Below are positions 27,414-36,560 of a DNA stretch of 64,000 bases, piece by piece. Positions within the stretch are counted from its first letter, which is position 1, and every line of letters starts with the position of its first letter. The translations under genes and the position numbers were made by a program. Origin of the DNA: an uncultured Alphaproteobacteria bacterium (GTDB lineage Bacteria > Pseudomonadota > Alphaproteobacteria > RF32 > CAG-239); NCBI GenBank assembly GCA_944391445.1, contig CALXTL010000002.1, forward strand, positions 42,882 to 106,881, written 5' to 3'. The notes beneath the pieces were generated by a model. That model saw only the letters and a list, made by a program, of their open reading frames with translations, had not been told where the DNA came from and did no database searches.

Positions 27414-29665
27414 TGAATAAAAAACTGTTCTGTATGCTGCTCGGAGTTCCGCTCATTAATATCGGCACAGCCGCGGCGGATAACAGTGTTGTCACCCCGG
27501 ACACACGCGGCACCATCACCGAAACCACCAAGGCGGCAAAGCCGAAACTTGACCCCAAAGTCAACATGACAGACATTCTCGGCCCTTCCGAGAGCGCTCC
27601 TGATGAGACCAAAGAAGAAGAACAAGAAATCTATTTTTCTGCCGACGAAGTAGAAAATAATCAGGAACAAAGCCTGATTACTGCTTCCGGACATGTTGAG
27701 ATCATTCGCGATAATCTGACTCTTTATGCCGACAAGGTCGTTTACAATCAAAAAGAAGACACCGTCACCGCCATCGGCAACGTTGTTTTGGTCGAAGAAA
27801 ACGGCTCGGTTGTTTTTTCCGATTATTCAGAGCTTCATGATCGCATGAGCGAAGGCGAAATGAAAAACATCAAAGTCATCATGGCAGATAAAAGCCGGAT
27901 GGCGGCTCGTTCGTTTGTTCGCAGAAACAAAGACAAAAAAGTATTGCGCAATGCCGTTTACACACCTTGCGACGCCTGCCGTGGCGAAAATCCTCTTTGG
28001 CAGATTAAAGCCACCAAAGTGGTTCATGATGCTGAAAATAAAGACGTCAATTATCAAAATGCTTTTCTGGAAGTAAAAGGCACGCCGGTTTTCTACACGC
28101 CGTATTTGTCGCATCCGGATCCGACTGTCAAGCGCCGCTCTGGCTTTTTATTCCCGCGGATAATGTCCAACTCTTATCTTGGCGGAGCTTTGCAGGCGCA
28201 ATATTTCTGGAACATTGATGATCACCAGGATCTGTTGTTTAACCCCATTTTGACCACGGACAAAGGCATTGTCTACAGCGGAGCCTATAACAAATATTTT
28301 TACAATGGCAATCTTTCGGCTTCCGGCTCTTTTCTCAAAGATGAAGACAAAGATAAAAACCGGGGCAACCTCTTTGCCTACGGCCGGTATGAAATCAACG
28401 ACTACTGGGTCGCCGACACTGACATCAACTATGCGTCTGACAACAGTTATCTCAAAGACCTCAATCTCCCAAAGGATGATGATGCCTGGCTGACTTCCCG
28501 CGCGCGTTTACAGGGTTTTGATAACCGCAACTATGCAGCCCTGGAAGCTTATTATTACAAAATTTTGAGTTATGACCTTCGCGACGCTGACCGGCCGATA
28601 GTCTTCCCATTTCTCACTTATGAAAACATCAGTGATACGAACCGCTACGGCGCTTATGCCAAAACCAACTTGAGCTTTGCCTCGGTCACGCATGATGAAG
28701 ACACTTCCAGCCAACGCGCCACCATGATCAATTCCTGGAACCTGCCCTACACCAGTCCTTATGGTGAAAAATACAAACTGGTAGCTTCTGTCAAGTCTGA
28801 CCTTTATTATGTTAATGATTACGATTATCGCGATGACGGCGATCCGTTCACCGGCACGGCAGCGCGTGTTTTCCCTCAGGTTGGCTTGGAATGGCGGTTG
28901 CCGTTTATTCGTGCGGCAGAAAATTCCCGCCAGATTCTTGAACCGATCATTGTTGCCGCTTTTGCACCAAACCAAAGTAACGATCCGGAAAAAATCCCCA
29001 ATGAAGACAGTCAGGATGTTGAGCTTAATGACACCAACATCCTCAATCTTGACCGCTATTCCGGATACGACCGCAATGATACCGGGAGCCGCATCAGCTA
29101 CGGTCTCAACTGGAGCTCTTATGGCAATCTTTTTGGACGCACGTCGGTTTTGCTGGCACAAAGCTATGAATTTGACAAAGATGAAAGTTTTGCCGCGGCA
29201 GATGATCAACAAGGTTCTTTCACGGACTATGTCGGCCGAGTTTACGCCTCGCCCAACGAATATTTTGACTTAAATTACCGTTTCAAATTCGACCGCGAAG
29301 ACTTCAGCATCAACTACAGCGAACTTGCCTCCAGCTTCGGCCCGCGGATTTTGCGGATGTATGTGTCATACATTTATTTTCAGGCCAACGAAACTTCCTC
29401 CATCCAGGATGAAGAACGCAAAGAGCTTTATACCGGCCTGAGCAGCCAGCTCACCAAGAACTGGTCTATCAGCCTCTACAACCGACAAGATCTGGCTCCC
29501 GGCGGCGGCGCATTGGAATATGGCGGCTTCTTGACATATGAAGACGAATGTACCAAACTGATCTTCAATATTGAAAAAGACAATTCCAGCGATCCCGATT
29601 ACGAAGGAGACTTTGAATTTGGTTTCACTTTCTTCTTAAAAACGCTTGGCGGAACAGAATCTTAA
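27413..29665 (+). CDS. lptD: LPS-assembly outer-membrane protein LptD
   Basis: LptD is the outer-membrane barrel that inserts lipopolysaccharide together with LptE (encoded at 3.2 kb). The frame is open from 27338, but ATG at 27413 after GGGGAG begins a signal peptide (MNKKLFCMLLGVPL). This gives 750 residues. Residues about 70-165 form the OstA/LptA-like jellyroll (IYFSADEVENNQEQSLITA). The rest is rich in aromatic-ended strands expected of a large barrel, including the family segment VFYTPYLSHPDPTVKRRSG, and ends in a strand with FEFGFTFFL. Translationally coupled to the permease gene. Confidence 0.93.
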   Translation: MNKKLFCMLLGVPLINIGTAAADNSVVTPDTRGTITETTKAAKPKLDPKVNMTDILGPSESAPDETKEEEQEIYFSADEVENNQEQSLITASGHVEIIRDNLTLYADKVVYNQKEDTVTAIGNVVLVEENGSVVFSDYSELHDRMSEGEMKNIKVIMADKSRMAARSFVRRNKDKKVLRNAVYTPCDACRGENPLWQIKATKVVHDAENKDVNYQNAFLEVKGTPVFYTPYLSHPDPTVKRRSGFLFPRIMSNSYLGGALQAQYFWNIDDHQDLLFNPILTTDKGIVYSGAYNKYFYNGNLSASGSFLKDEDKDKNRGNLFAYGRYEINDYWVADTDINYASDNSYLKDLNLPKDDDAWLTSRARLQGFDNRNYAALEAYYYKILSYDLRDADRPIVFPFLTYENISDTNRYGAYAKTNLSFASVTHDEDTSSQRATMINSWNLPYTSPYGEKYKLVASVKSDLYYVNDYDYRDDGDPFTGTAARVFPQVGLEWRLPFIRAAENSRQILEPIIVAAFAPNQSNDPEKIPNEDSQDVELNDTNILNLDRYSGYDRNDTGSRISYGLNWSSYGNLFGRTSVLLAQSYEFDKDESFAAADDQQGSFTDYVGRVYASPNEYFDLNYRFKFDREDFSINYSELASSFGPRILRMYVSYIYFQANETSSIQDEERKELYTGLSSQLTKNWSISLYNRQDLAPGGGALEYGGFLTYEDECTKLIFNIEKDNSSDPDYEGDFEFGFTFFLKTLGGTES

Positions 29666-29688
29666 CAACCTTGAAAGGATAACGAATA

Positions 29689-30603
29689 ATGAAAAAGCTT
29701 TTTGCCTTACTCGGACTGTTTGTCATTTTGGCGCTGCCGGCACAAGCGGCATCGCTCAAAATTGTTGCCTTGGTCAACGGCGAAATCATTTCTTCGGAAG
29801 ACTTTCAAAGCCAGCTTAATTCTTTTGTCATGAACACCAAAATTCCCCTCAATAATCAAACAAGGGGCATGATCATGCAAAAAGTTCTCAACCAGTGTAT
29901 CGACGAAAAGCTCAAAATTCAGGAAGCTCTCAAAAATGACATTACCATCACCGATGAAGAAATCGATGCGCAAATCCGCCATCTTGAAAAGAAAGCAGAC
30001 ATCCCAAACGGACAAATGACAAAAGTGTTGCGTGAAGCCGGGGTCAATCCGCAAACCCTCCGCGACCAAATCAAATCCGATCTTGCCTGGCTGCGCCTGA
30101 TTCGCAAAAAATACGCCATGGAAGGATCGCTGACTCAAAAAGAAATTAATGAAGCACTGGAAGAAGCAAAAAAAGATTTAGACACGCCCAAATATCTTGT
30201 ATCCGAAATTTTCATAAAAAAAGACCACGCTAAGAATCTGTCGGATCTTGTTTACAATTTGCGCAATGACAACCGCTTTGAACTTTATGCAATGCAGTTT
30301 TCCGACAGCCCGAGCGCAGCCAACGGCGGTAACCTCGGCTGGGTCAATACCGGCCGGCTTCCGCTTGCGTTGGAAGGTCGCCTCAAAAAGATGAAACCGG
30401 GCGCTGTTTCTGACCCTGTTCAAATTGGCGACGGTTATTATATTCTCAAACTCAACCAAACATTCAATCCCAAAACAGACAAACCGCAAACACCTTCCGC
30501 CAAAGAGATTCGTACTTTGTTGGAAAACCAAAAGATGGAAGCTCTCAGCAAAAAATTGTTACAAGAACTGCGTCAGCAGGCCGTCATTGAGATACGGAGC
30601 TGA
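29689..30603 (+). CDS. surA: Periplasmic SurA-like peptidyl-prolyl isomerase
   Basis: SurA-type chaperones escort outer-membrane barrels such as LptD. The 304-residue protein has a clear signal peptide (MKKLFALLGLFVILALPAQA), a SurA N-terminal chaperone domain (about 22-160) and one parvulin domain. The parvulin domain has SEIFIKKDHAKNL, FSDSPSAANGGNLGWVN and PVQIGDGYYILKL. E. coli SurA has two parvulin domains, so this is the shorter form common in alphaproteobacteria. It lies 23 bases after lptD and one base before ksgA, consistent with the LPS-export operon. Confidence 0.87.
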   Translation: MKKLFALLGLFVILALPAQAASLKIVALVNGEIISSEDFQSQLNSFVMNTKIPLNNQTRGMIMQKVLNQCIDEKLKIQEALKNDITITDEEIDAQIRHLEKKADIPNGQMTKVLREAGVNPQTLRDQIKSDLAWLRLIRKKYAMEGSLTQKEINEALEEAKKDLDTPKYLVSEIFIKKDHAKNLSDLVYNLRNDNRFELYAMQFSDSPSAANGGNLGWVNTGRLPLALEGRLKKMKPGAVSDPVQIGDGYYILKLNQTFNPKTDKPQTPSAKEIRTLLENQKMEALSKKLLQELRQQAVIEIRS

Positions 30604-30604
30604 A

Positions 30605-31456
30605 ATGGCGGAGCTTAAACAAATCATTGCATCCATGCCCTCTTTGCGTCTGACAGTCGAGGCGCACGGCTTGATGGCCAAAAAAACGCTCGGACAAAAT
30701 TTTTTGCTGGACAGCAATATTACAGACAAAATCATCCGCACATCGCTGGACAACCAACATCGCAAATCTTTTGCCGGAATGCATATTTATGAAATCGGCC
30801 CCGGCCCCGGCGGTCTGACTCGTTCGATTCTCAAAGCAACGCCGGATAAGCTGACGGTTATTGAAATGGATGAACGCTGTATCGGCATTATGGAAGAACT
30901 GCGCGCCAAAACCGGAAACATCATGGAAATCATTAACGGGGACGCGCTCAAATTTGACTTTGGCCACACTGAAAATATACCCCGGCAAATTATTTCCAAC
31001 CTTCCGTACAATGTTTCGGTGCCGCTGCTGACCGGCTGGTTGAAAAACATTGACCGTTTCGCGGCACTGACTCTGATGTTCCAAAAAGAGGTAGCCGACC
31101 GGATCACGGCACCTCTTTGCACCAAAGATTATGGCCGGCTTTCGGTTTTGGCGCAGCTTCAGTGCAAAATTACCCGGCTTTTTGATCTTAATCCCGAATG
31201 TTTTGTCCCGGCACCCAAAATATGGTCAACGATCCTGTTGTTTGAGCCGGCGGCAACACCCTTGACGACACCGCAAATTAATAAACTCGAAAAGTTAACG
31301 ATGCAAGCTTTTGCCCAACGCCGCAAGATGATTCGCCAAAGTCTTAAATCTGTTCCTGCTCTGGAAGCCAAATGTGCCGCCGCCGGCATCCCGTTAACGG
31401 CTCGTCCGGAAGAGATTTCCCCGCAACAATTCCTGTCCCTTTCTGCCTCGTTATAA
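30605..31456 (+). CDS. rsmA: 16S rRNA dimethyladenosine transferase
   Basis: RsmA/KsgA dimethylates A1518 and A1519 of 16S rRNA late in small-subunit assembly. The frame runs upstream inside surA, but ATG at 30605, one base after the surA stop, gives a normal 283-residue protein. Motifs: KKTLGQNFLLD, the S-adenosylmethionine loop YEIGPGPGGLTRSIL, the catalytic NLPYNVSVPLL and the VPAPKIWST segment before the C-terminal RNA-binding domain. pdxA, often found between surA and ksgA in alphaproteobacteria, is absent here. Confidence 0.95.
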   Translation: MAELKQIIASMPSLRLTVEAHGLMAKKTLGQNFLLDSNITDKIIRTSLDNQHRKSFAGMHIYEIGPGPGGLTRSILKATPDKLTVIEMDERCIGIMEELRAKTGNIMEIINGDALKFDFGHTENIPRQIISNLPYNVSVPLLTGWLKNIDRFAALTLMFQKEVADRITAPLCTKDYGRLSVLAQLQCKITRLFDLNPECFVPAPKIWSTILLFEPAATPLTTPQINKLEKLTMQAFAQRRKMIRQSLKSVPALEAKCAAAGIPLTARPEEISPQQFLSLSASL

Positions 31457-31605
31457 TTTTTTTGACAAAATTTCACAAAAAACGCTTGCTTTTTGTCTTT
31501 ATCAATGTTATTTTCACAATCAATAAAAAATTGTTACTATATTATTAACCGGCCGACGGCTTGAAAGACGACACTTTCCGCTCACAGGCCTCAAAACCCA
31601 AGATT

Positions 31606-32133
31606 ATGGAAAAAAAGAAAATTACCAGCAGAAGGGAAGCCCAGGAAGCTTTCGAGTACAGTTTCGCAACACTAGCATGTGCGCTCAACCCGTGCAGCAT
31701 CTTCTACGACGGATTTCAGTTTGTCCGCCAGAGAATCCAGCTAAAAGGCGGGGAACCTTTCCTGGCTTACATCGCCCATGACAATGCAATGAAACACACA
31801 TTCATTGTCCCGGTTGACCCGGAGAAAAACGGCGAACCGACCATTGAGGACTTCGCCGATGTCCACGTGATCAAAAGCGTGAAATCCGCTGAAGAAGCGA
31901 TCAAAGCGTTTCTGGCCGAATTTGGATCTTTGTCACAGGCCTTAAATCCGGAAAGCGAGACTTTCGAAGGTTATCTTTTCCGTCAGGAAACGATAGAGCT
32001 GAAAGGCAACATCTTCAAAGCCTTCATCGCCACTTCGGAAGATCAGAAGACGATCTTCGTTGTTCCGGTGGACGGCACTGTTCCGAGCATCCAAAACGCC
32101 GAGGACGTCAAGCTGGTCATCAGGAAGAAATGA
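31606..32133 (+). CDS. Unknown protein made of two tandem repeats
   Basis: I do not recognise a family. ATG at 31606 gives 175 residues; a TTG at 31561 would extend it by 15. Two copies of a unit of about 75 residues follow each other. ALNPCSIFYDGFQFVRQRIQL, AYIAHD and TFIVPVD in the first copy correspond to ALNPESETFEGYLFRQETIEL, AFIATSEDQ and TIFVVPVD in the second. No signal peptide or membrane helix is seen, so it is probably cytoplasmic. Four of its six Arg codons are AGA or AGG, while adjacent ksgA uses CGN in the codons I checked. This suggests recent acquisition. It stands alone between an AT-rich spacer and a terminator. Confidence 0.7.
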   Translation: MEKKKITSRREAQEAFEYSFATLACALNPCSIFYDGFQFVRQRIQLKGGEPFLAYIAHDNAMKHTFIVPVDPEKNGEPTIEDFADVHVIKSVKSAEEAIKAFLAEFGSLSQALNPESETFEGYLFRQETIELKGNIFKAFIATSEDQKTIFVVPVDGTVPSIQNAEDVKLVIRKK

Positions 32134-32164
32134 GTCAGAAGCAGACTTAACCGCAAATTGCTTC

Positions 32165-32202
32165 AAAGAGCCGGCCTTGTCACAGACAAGCGGCTCTTTT
32201 TT
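32165..32202 (+). terminator. Intrinsic terminator after the two-repeat gene
   Basis: A long stem, AAAGAGCCG pairing with CGGCTCTTT and continued inward by CTTGTC/GACAAG around an ACA loop, is followed by a run of Ts. It lies about 30 bases after the stop codon. The stem is strong enough to end transcription on its own. Confidence 0.9.
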
Positions 32203-32301
32203 ACATAAAAATTTTGGTAAAAAACTAAAAATTTAAATGAATTTTCAAAAAGCATGTTTATAATCAACCCGTTATTTTACGAATAAATTAAGGAAATATG
32301 G

Positions 32302-32919
32302 ATGTCTTTGGCGAAAAATCTTTACGACGGTTTTCATAAACTTATTCATGCAACATACAACTGGATGCTGGAGCTTTCCGCCTCGCCGCGAGCAATGTTT
32401 TTTTTGTTTGTTGTTGCCTTCATTGAAAGTTCCTTTTTCCCGATTCCGCCGGACATCATGATCATTCCGATGGTTCTGGCCACCCCGGAAAAAGCATGGC
32501 GCATTGCCGGGCTCGCCACGCTGGCCAGCGTGCTGGGCGGCTGTTTCGGCTATGGTATTGGGGTCTTTTTGTTTGATCAGATTGCTCAGCCTCTGCTTGC
32601 TTTTTACGGTTACCTGCACCAATTTGATGTTTTCAAAGAATATTACCACGAATGGGGCGCTTGGATTGTCTTCGGCGCGGGCATCACACCTTTTCCCTAT
32701 AAAGTCATTACCATTGCCAGCGGCGTTGTCGGGCTGAATCTGGTCACGTTCACGGTTGCCTCGGTCATTGCCCGCGGTATGCGCTTCTACCTGATTGCCT
32801 GGTTGCTCAAAAAATGGGGAGCGCCGATGAAAGAATTTATCGAAAACAATCTCGGTATGCTTTCGGTTTTATTTATGGTTTTGCTTGTTGGCGGTTTTGT
32901 TGCGATAAAATACCTATAA
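32302..32919 (+). CDS. DedA/VTT-domain membrane protein (YqaA-like)
   Basis: The 205-residue membrane protein has the DedA-family core: FVVAFIESSFFPIPPDIMIIP in the first re-entrant segment and the signature GAGITPFPYKVITIASG near residue 130, with about four to five helices in all. DedA proteins are linked to lipid-carrier flipping and membrane homeostasis; which role applies here is unknown. ATG at 32302 lies eight bases after AAGGA. It is convergent with nth, their ends overlapping by six bases. Confidence 0.85.
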   Translation: MSLAKNLYDGFHKLIHATYNWMLELSASPRAMFFLFVVAFIESSFFPIPPDIMIIPMVLATPEKAWRIAGLATLASVLGGCFGYGIGVFLFDQIAQPLLAFYGYLHQFDVFKEYYHEWGAWIVFGAGITPFPYKVITIASGVVGLNLVTFTVASVIARGMRFYLIAWLLKKWGAPMKEFIENNLGMLSVLFMVLLVGGFVAIKYL

Positions 32920-33549
32920 GCGCTTGTCCTGACTGCGGCAAAACCGACTCACCGGACAATTGCTGCAGTCCGGTTTCTGAGCTTTGCAAATATAGCGGCC
33001 AAACAAAACCAGCCAGTGGTTCAAATGTCGCTTATAATCATCGGGCAGTATTTTTTCCAAATCTGCCTCCACGCCGAGCGGCGTCCGGCTGTCGCTCATT
33101 TCCAGCCTTTCCGTCACACGCAGCACATGCGTATCCACTGCCACCGTTGGTTCGTTCCACCACACATTTAGCAGAACATTAGCCGTCTTGCGGCCGACAC
33201 CGGCCAGTTTTTCCAAAGCCGCACGATCATGCGGCACTTTGCCGCCATAGGTTTCAACCAAAGTCCGGCTCATGGCAATAATATTTTTTGCTTTGTTGTT
33301 ATAAAGGCCGATTGTTTTAATATAATCTTTCAGACGTTCAAGTCCGAGAGTCAGCATTTTCTGCGGCGTATCCGCCACCTTAAACAATTCTTTGGTGGCT
33401 TTGTTCACACCCTTGTCCGTGCTTTGGGCAGACAAAACGATAGCCACCAAAAGTGTATAAGCATTGGTATAGTCCAACTCCGAAGACGGATCGGCATCTT
33501 TCGCTTTAAAAACATCAAGAATTTCCAGAATCTCTTTTGGATGGCGCAT
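32914..33549 (-). CDS. nth: Endonuclease III
   Basis: A DNA glycosylase/AP lyase that removes oxidised pyrimidines. The 211-residue protein has the helix-hairpin-helix LAGVGRKTANVLLN with the catalytic Lys, VDTHVLRV with the catalytic Asp, and a C-terminal [4Fe-4S] loop with cysteines spaced C-x6-C-x2-C-x5-C (CKAQKPDCSNCPVSRFC). It is complete. Its start overlaps the stop of tsaD by one base, so the pair is co-transcribed. Confidence 0.96.
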   Translation of the reverse strand: MRHPKEILEILDVFKAKDADPSSELDYTNAYTLLVAIVLSAQSTDKGVNKATKELFKVADTPQKMLTLGLERLKDYIKTIGLYNNKAKNIIAMSRTLVETYGGKVPHDRAALEKLAGVGRKTANVLLNVWWNEPTVAVDTHVLRVTERLEMSDSRTPLGVEADLEKILPDDYKRHLNHWLVLFGRYICKAQKPDCSNCPVSRFCRSQDKRL

Positions 33550-34625
33550 CAGGCTTTCACTCCTCCGGCACCGGCAGCTTTAGGCGCATTTTCATCCAGC
33601 GGCCAACGCGGTCTTGGCTTAAAATCAAGATCATTATACATTCCTTTAAGGGCGCGTTCCATTCCCGCCCAGGCAATCATCACGCCATTATCCGTACAAA
33701 GCCTGATCGGCGGCGCCGAAAAAATCAGCCCCTCCGTTTCCGCCAGTTGCTGCAACCGCCCTCGCAAATAAGTATTCGCGGCCACCCCGCCGGCAACAAC
33801 CAAATCTCTTCCTTGAGGATATTTGCTGCGGAAAATAAAAATTGCTTTTTTCAATTTATAAAGCAAGCTTTCGGTCACGGCTTTCTGGAAACTGGCGCAA
33901 ACATCAGCCGTATCCTGTTTGCTGAGAATAGTATGTTCGATACTGCCGTCTGCGGCATAGGATTCGATAATCTTGCGCACAGCGGTTTTTAAACCGGAAA
34001 AAGATAAATTACAATCGCCCGAATTTTGCAGCGGCCGCGGCAGGACAAAGCGATTTTCATCGCCCAGTTCCGCCATTTTTTCAATCATTGGCCCGCCAGG
34101 ATAGCCCAAATTCAGCATTTTGGCCACTTTATCAAAAGCTTCGCCGGCTGCATCATCAATTGTTGTCCCCAGGCGTTCAAAATCACCGCTGCCTTTGACA
34201 ATCAATATCTGGCAATGCCCGCCTGACACCAGCAGCAGCAAATAAGGATAATTTACTTCGGAAGTCAGACGCGCGGCCAAAGCGTGCCCTTCCAGATGAT
34301 TCACGGCAATAAACGGCTTGTTCAGTGCCAGACACAGCGCTTTTGCCGCCATCACGCCGACAACCACGCCACCGATTAATCCCGGCCCGGCCGCCGCGGC
34401 CACGGCATCAACATCCTGCGGCCGCAACCCTGCCTGCTTAAATGTTTCTTCTAATATGTCTTCAATATGGTCAAGATGTGCCCGCGCCGCAATCTCGGGA
34501 ACAACGCCGCCGTATATTTTATGTTCAAGTTGCGTCAGCACGCAATCGCCCAAAATCTCTCTTTTGTCATTCACAATCGCTGCCGCAGTTTCATCGCAGC
34601 TGCTTTCTATTCCCAAAACAATCAT
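33549..34625 (-). CDS. tsaD: tRNA N6-threonylcarbamoyladenosine transferase subunit TsaD
   Basis: TsaD, with TsaB and TsaE, attaches the threonylcarbamoyl group to A37 of ANN-decoding tRNAs. The 358-residue protein has the ASKHA start IVLGIESSCDETAAAIV, metal ligands in VNHLEGHALAARL, SGGHCQILIV, and the DNG segment LCTDNGVMIAWAG near the C-terminus. Length is typical. It is divergent from the Mic60-like gene; in many alphaproteobacteria that divergent position is held by hemC-hemD. Confidence 0.96.
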   Translation of the reverse strand: MIVLGIESSCDETAAAIVNDKREILGDCVLTQLEHKIYGGVVPEIAARAHLDHIEDILEETFKQAGLRPQDVDAVAAAAGPGLIGGVVVGVMAAKALCLALNKPFIAVNHLEGHALAARLTSEVNYPYLLLLVSGGHCQILIVKGSGDFERLGTTIDDAAGEAFDKVAKMLNLGYPGGPMIEKMAELGDENRFVLPRPLQNSGDCNLSFSGLKTAVRKIIESYAADGSIEHTILSKQDTADVCASFQKAVTESLLYKLKKAIFIFRSKYPQGRDLVVAGGVAANTYLRGRLQQLAETEGLIFSAPPIRLCTDNGVMIAWAGMERALKGMYNDLDFKPRPRWPLDENAPKAAGAGGVKA

Positions 34626-34737
34626 TCAAAACGCCTTTCAACTGCATATATAATACTTCTTTGTTGCAGTTTTCGGATTATTATATACACTATAAAAAGT
34701 TTAATGCCAAGAATTACTTATCAATGAGGAACCCGAA

Positions 34738-35742
34738 ATGGCCAAAACGCAAAAAGACACACTCTCTGCCGCTGCGCCGGCAGAAAACCAGACACCATCC
34801 GCACATCCCGGAAGGTTAAATAAATATACCTTTCGTTTTGCCTTGTTGATCATCATCGGAGGTGTCGGCTATTTTGCCTGGCAAAACCCGGTTCTGAAAA
34901 CCCAAATACACTCTTGGTTCGCGCCCGCGCCGAAAGAAGATCTTATCACACCGCGTATAACCGATCTGCAAAACCAGATAACCGGGCTGCAAGACCAAAT
35001 CAACAGTTTGGCTTTTCGTCTTGAGAATTCAGGCCTTGGCGAAATCCGCGAACAAGTCCGAAATCTTGAAAAAATAAACCTGAACATCATAGACTCCAAA
35101 GCAGACGCCGCCGCCGTTCTTGGCGTTGTCACCCGAATGGATTCAGCCGAGCAAAAAATTACCAAATTAAGCGAAGTTACCGATTCCAGCGCCCTGTTGC
35201 TGACCGGTATACTCTTGGTCAAAGACGCCGCCGATCGCGGACAAACTTTTGAATACGAAGCAGAAGTTCTCACCCAGCTTGCCGACAATTCTTCGCAAAC
35301 GGCGCCATATATAGCCGCCATTCGCCGTTTTGCAGCGACGGGCTTGCCCTCGGATCTTGAATTAAGCCTCGAATATAATCATTTGCTGCAGGAACTGCGC
35401 CGTCGGCAGACTCAGCAAAACGGGCAAACCTGGACCGAACGTCTTAACAACAAATTAAATGAGATTGTCAAAATCAAAAAGACCGGTATCAACACACCAG
35501 AAGCAGACATTGAGGCAACGCTGGACGAAACCGCCGCTCTGATCAACAATAATGACCTTTTGCGCGCGGCAAAACGGCTTAAAGGATCAAATCTGCCACA
35601 GATTGAAGACCTTGCAGGATTCCAAAACTGGATCGCCAAAGTTGAACAAAGAGAAGAATTTTACCGTGCTGTTTCCGCCCTTTCGGCAGACGCGCTGGCC
35701 GCTCTCAAAGTAAACAACCTGCGCAAAGTCCGCGGTAAATAA
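34738..35742 (+). CDS. Alphaproteobacterial Mic60/mitofilin-like inner-membrane protein
   Basis: The 334-residue protein has a short cytoplasmic N-terminus, one membrane helix (about residues 30-48, FALLIIIGGVGYFAW), a coiled coil (about 70-125, with LQNQITGLQDQINSLAFRL), and an alpha-helical C-terminal domain. This matches COG4223, the bacterial relatives of mitochondrial Mic60, which bend or organise the inner membrane. Relatives are usually encoded beside hemC and hemD. Here the gene lies directly opposite tsaD with no hem genes, so identification rests on architecture and half of the expected synteny. A GAGGAAC ribosome site precedes the ATG. Confidence 0.72.
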   Translation: MAKTQKDTLSAAAPAENQTPSAHPGRLNKYTFRFALLIIIGGVGYFAWQNPVLKTQIHSWFAPAPKEDLITPRITDLQNQITGLQDQINSLAFRLENSGLGEIREQVRNLEKINLNIIDSKADAAAVLGVVTRMDSAEQKITKLSEVTDSSALLLTGILLVKDAADRGQTFEYEAEVLTQLADNSSQTAPYIAAIRRFAATGLPSDLELSLEYNHLLQELRRRQTQQNGQTWTERLNNKLNEIVKIKKTGINTPEADIEATLDETAALINNNDLLRAAKRLKGSNLPQIEDLAGFQNWIAKVEQREEFYRAVSALSADALAALKVNNLRKVRGK

Positions 35743-35744
35743 AA

Positions 35745-36560
35745 TTAATATGAAATTTTAACCAAACAAATCTGATTTTTTTTGCGCTTGAGAATTTCAA
35801 AATGAAATCCTTCAAACATAAATTTTTGCCCTGCGGAAGGAATTGACTGCGTCATATCCAACAAATAACCGGCAATGGTCGCAGCATTGCTGTCACAAAT
35901 ATTCCATCCGAAACGACGATTCAGATCCCGCACGGAAACTTGCCCGTCAACCACAAAAGTCCGCTCATTAATTTTACGAATCCCAGCCGGATTCGGATAA
36001 GCGGCATCACTTTCATCGTCAATCTCACCGACAATTTCTTCCAAAATATCTTCTAGAGTCACAACGCCTTGTAAAACACCATATTCGTCAACCACGATTG
36101 CAAAATGCTCTCTCCTGGAACGAAAAAGCTGCAACTGTTGCAACAACGTCGTATTGTCGGGAATAAACCACGGTTCGGTCATAATCTTCCGGATGTCAAC
36201 CTGCTCACAAACCCCCGCATGGTCAATAATTTCCTTAAACAGGGTTTTGACTCTGATCACCCCGACAATATTTTCCGGCCGATCCTGATACAACGGCACG
36301 CGGGAAAACGGGCTGTTCTCAACCTTGGCAAAAATTTCCGCTACCGGCAGATCAATATCAATCGAGAACAGATTTTTGCGATGGTTCATAATATCATAAA
36401 CCGTAATCTCCGATAAGTCCAAAACACCCTCAAGCATTGCCTTTTCCTGAGCGGTATTCTCATCGGCGCAATGATCCATGGCGCCGCGAAAAGCATCCTC
36501 AAACGACACCGGTGCCGAAGTGTTTTTTTCACCAAAAACATTTCTCAATAAAGAAATCAT
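35745..36560 (-). CDS. CBS-pair/CorC_HlyC protein lacking the CNNM membrane domain
   Basis: The 271-residue soluble protein has an N-terminal linker (AMLEGVLDLSEITVYDIMNHRKNLFSIDID) typical of the stretch after the CNNM membrane domain. It then has two CBS motifs (SRVPLYQDRPENIVGVI and FAIVVDEYGVLQGVVTLED) and a C-terminal CorC_HlyC domain. Relatives with the membrane domain are linked to Mg2+/Co2+ export, but no membrane helix is present here. It overlaps the aroK stop by four bases. A second paralogue is at 44.3 kb. aroB, often located between aroK and such a gene, is missing. Confidence 0.85.
   Translation of the reverse strand: MISLLRNVFGEKNTSAPVSFEDAFRGAMDHCADENTAQEKAMLEGVLDLSEITVYDIMNHRKNLFSIDIDLPVAEIFAKVENSPFSRVPLYQDRPENIVGVIRVKTLFKEIIDHAGVCEQVDIRKIMTEPWFIPDNTTLLQQLQLFRSRREHFAIVVDEYGVLQGVVTLEDILEEIVGEIDDESDAAYPNPAGIRKINERTFVVDGQVSVRDLNRRFGWNICDSNAATIAGYLLDMTQSIPSAGQKFMFEGFHFEILKRKKNQICLVKISY

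Noticed and set aside
30425..30604. In-frame extension of rsmA upstream into surA
   Set aside because: The ATG at 30605 gives the normal family length; the extra 60 residues are out-of-frame reading of the parvulin domain.
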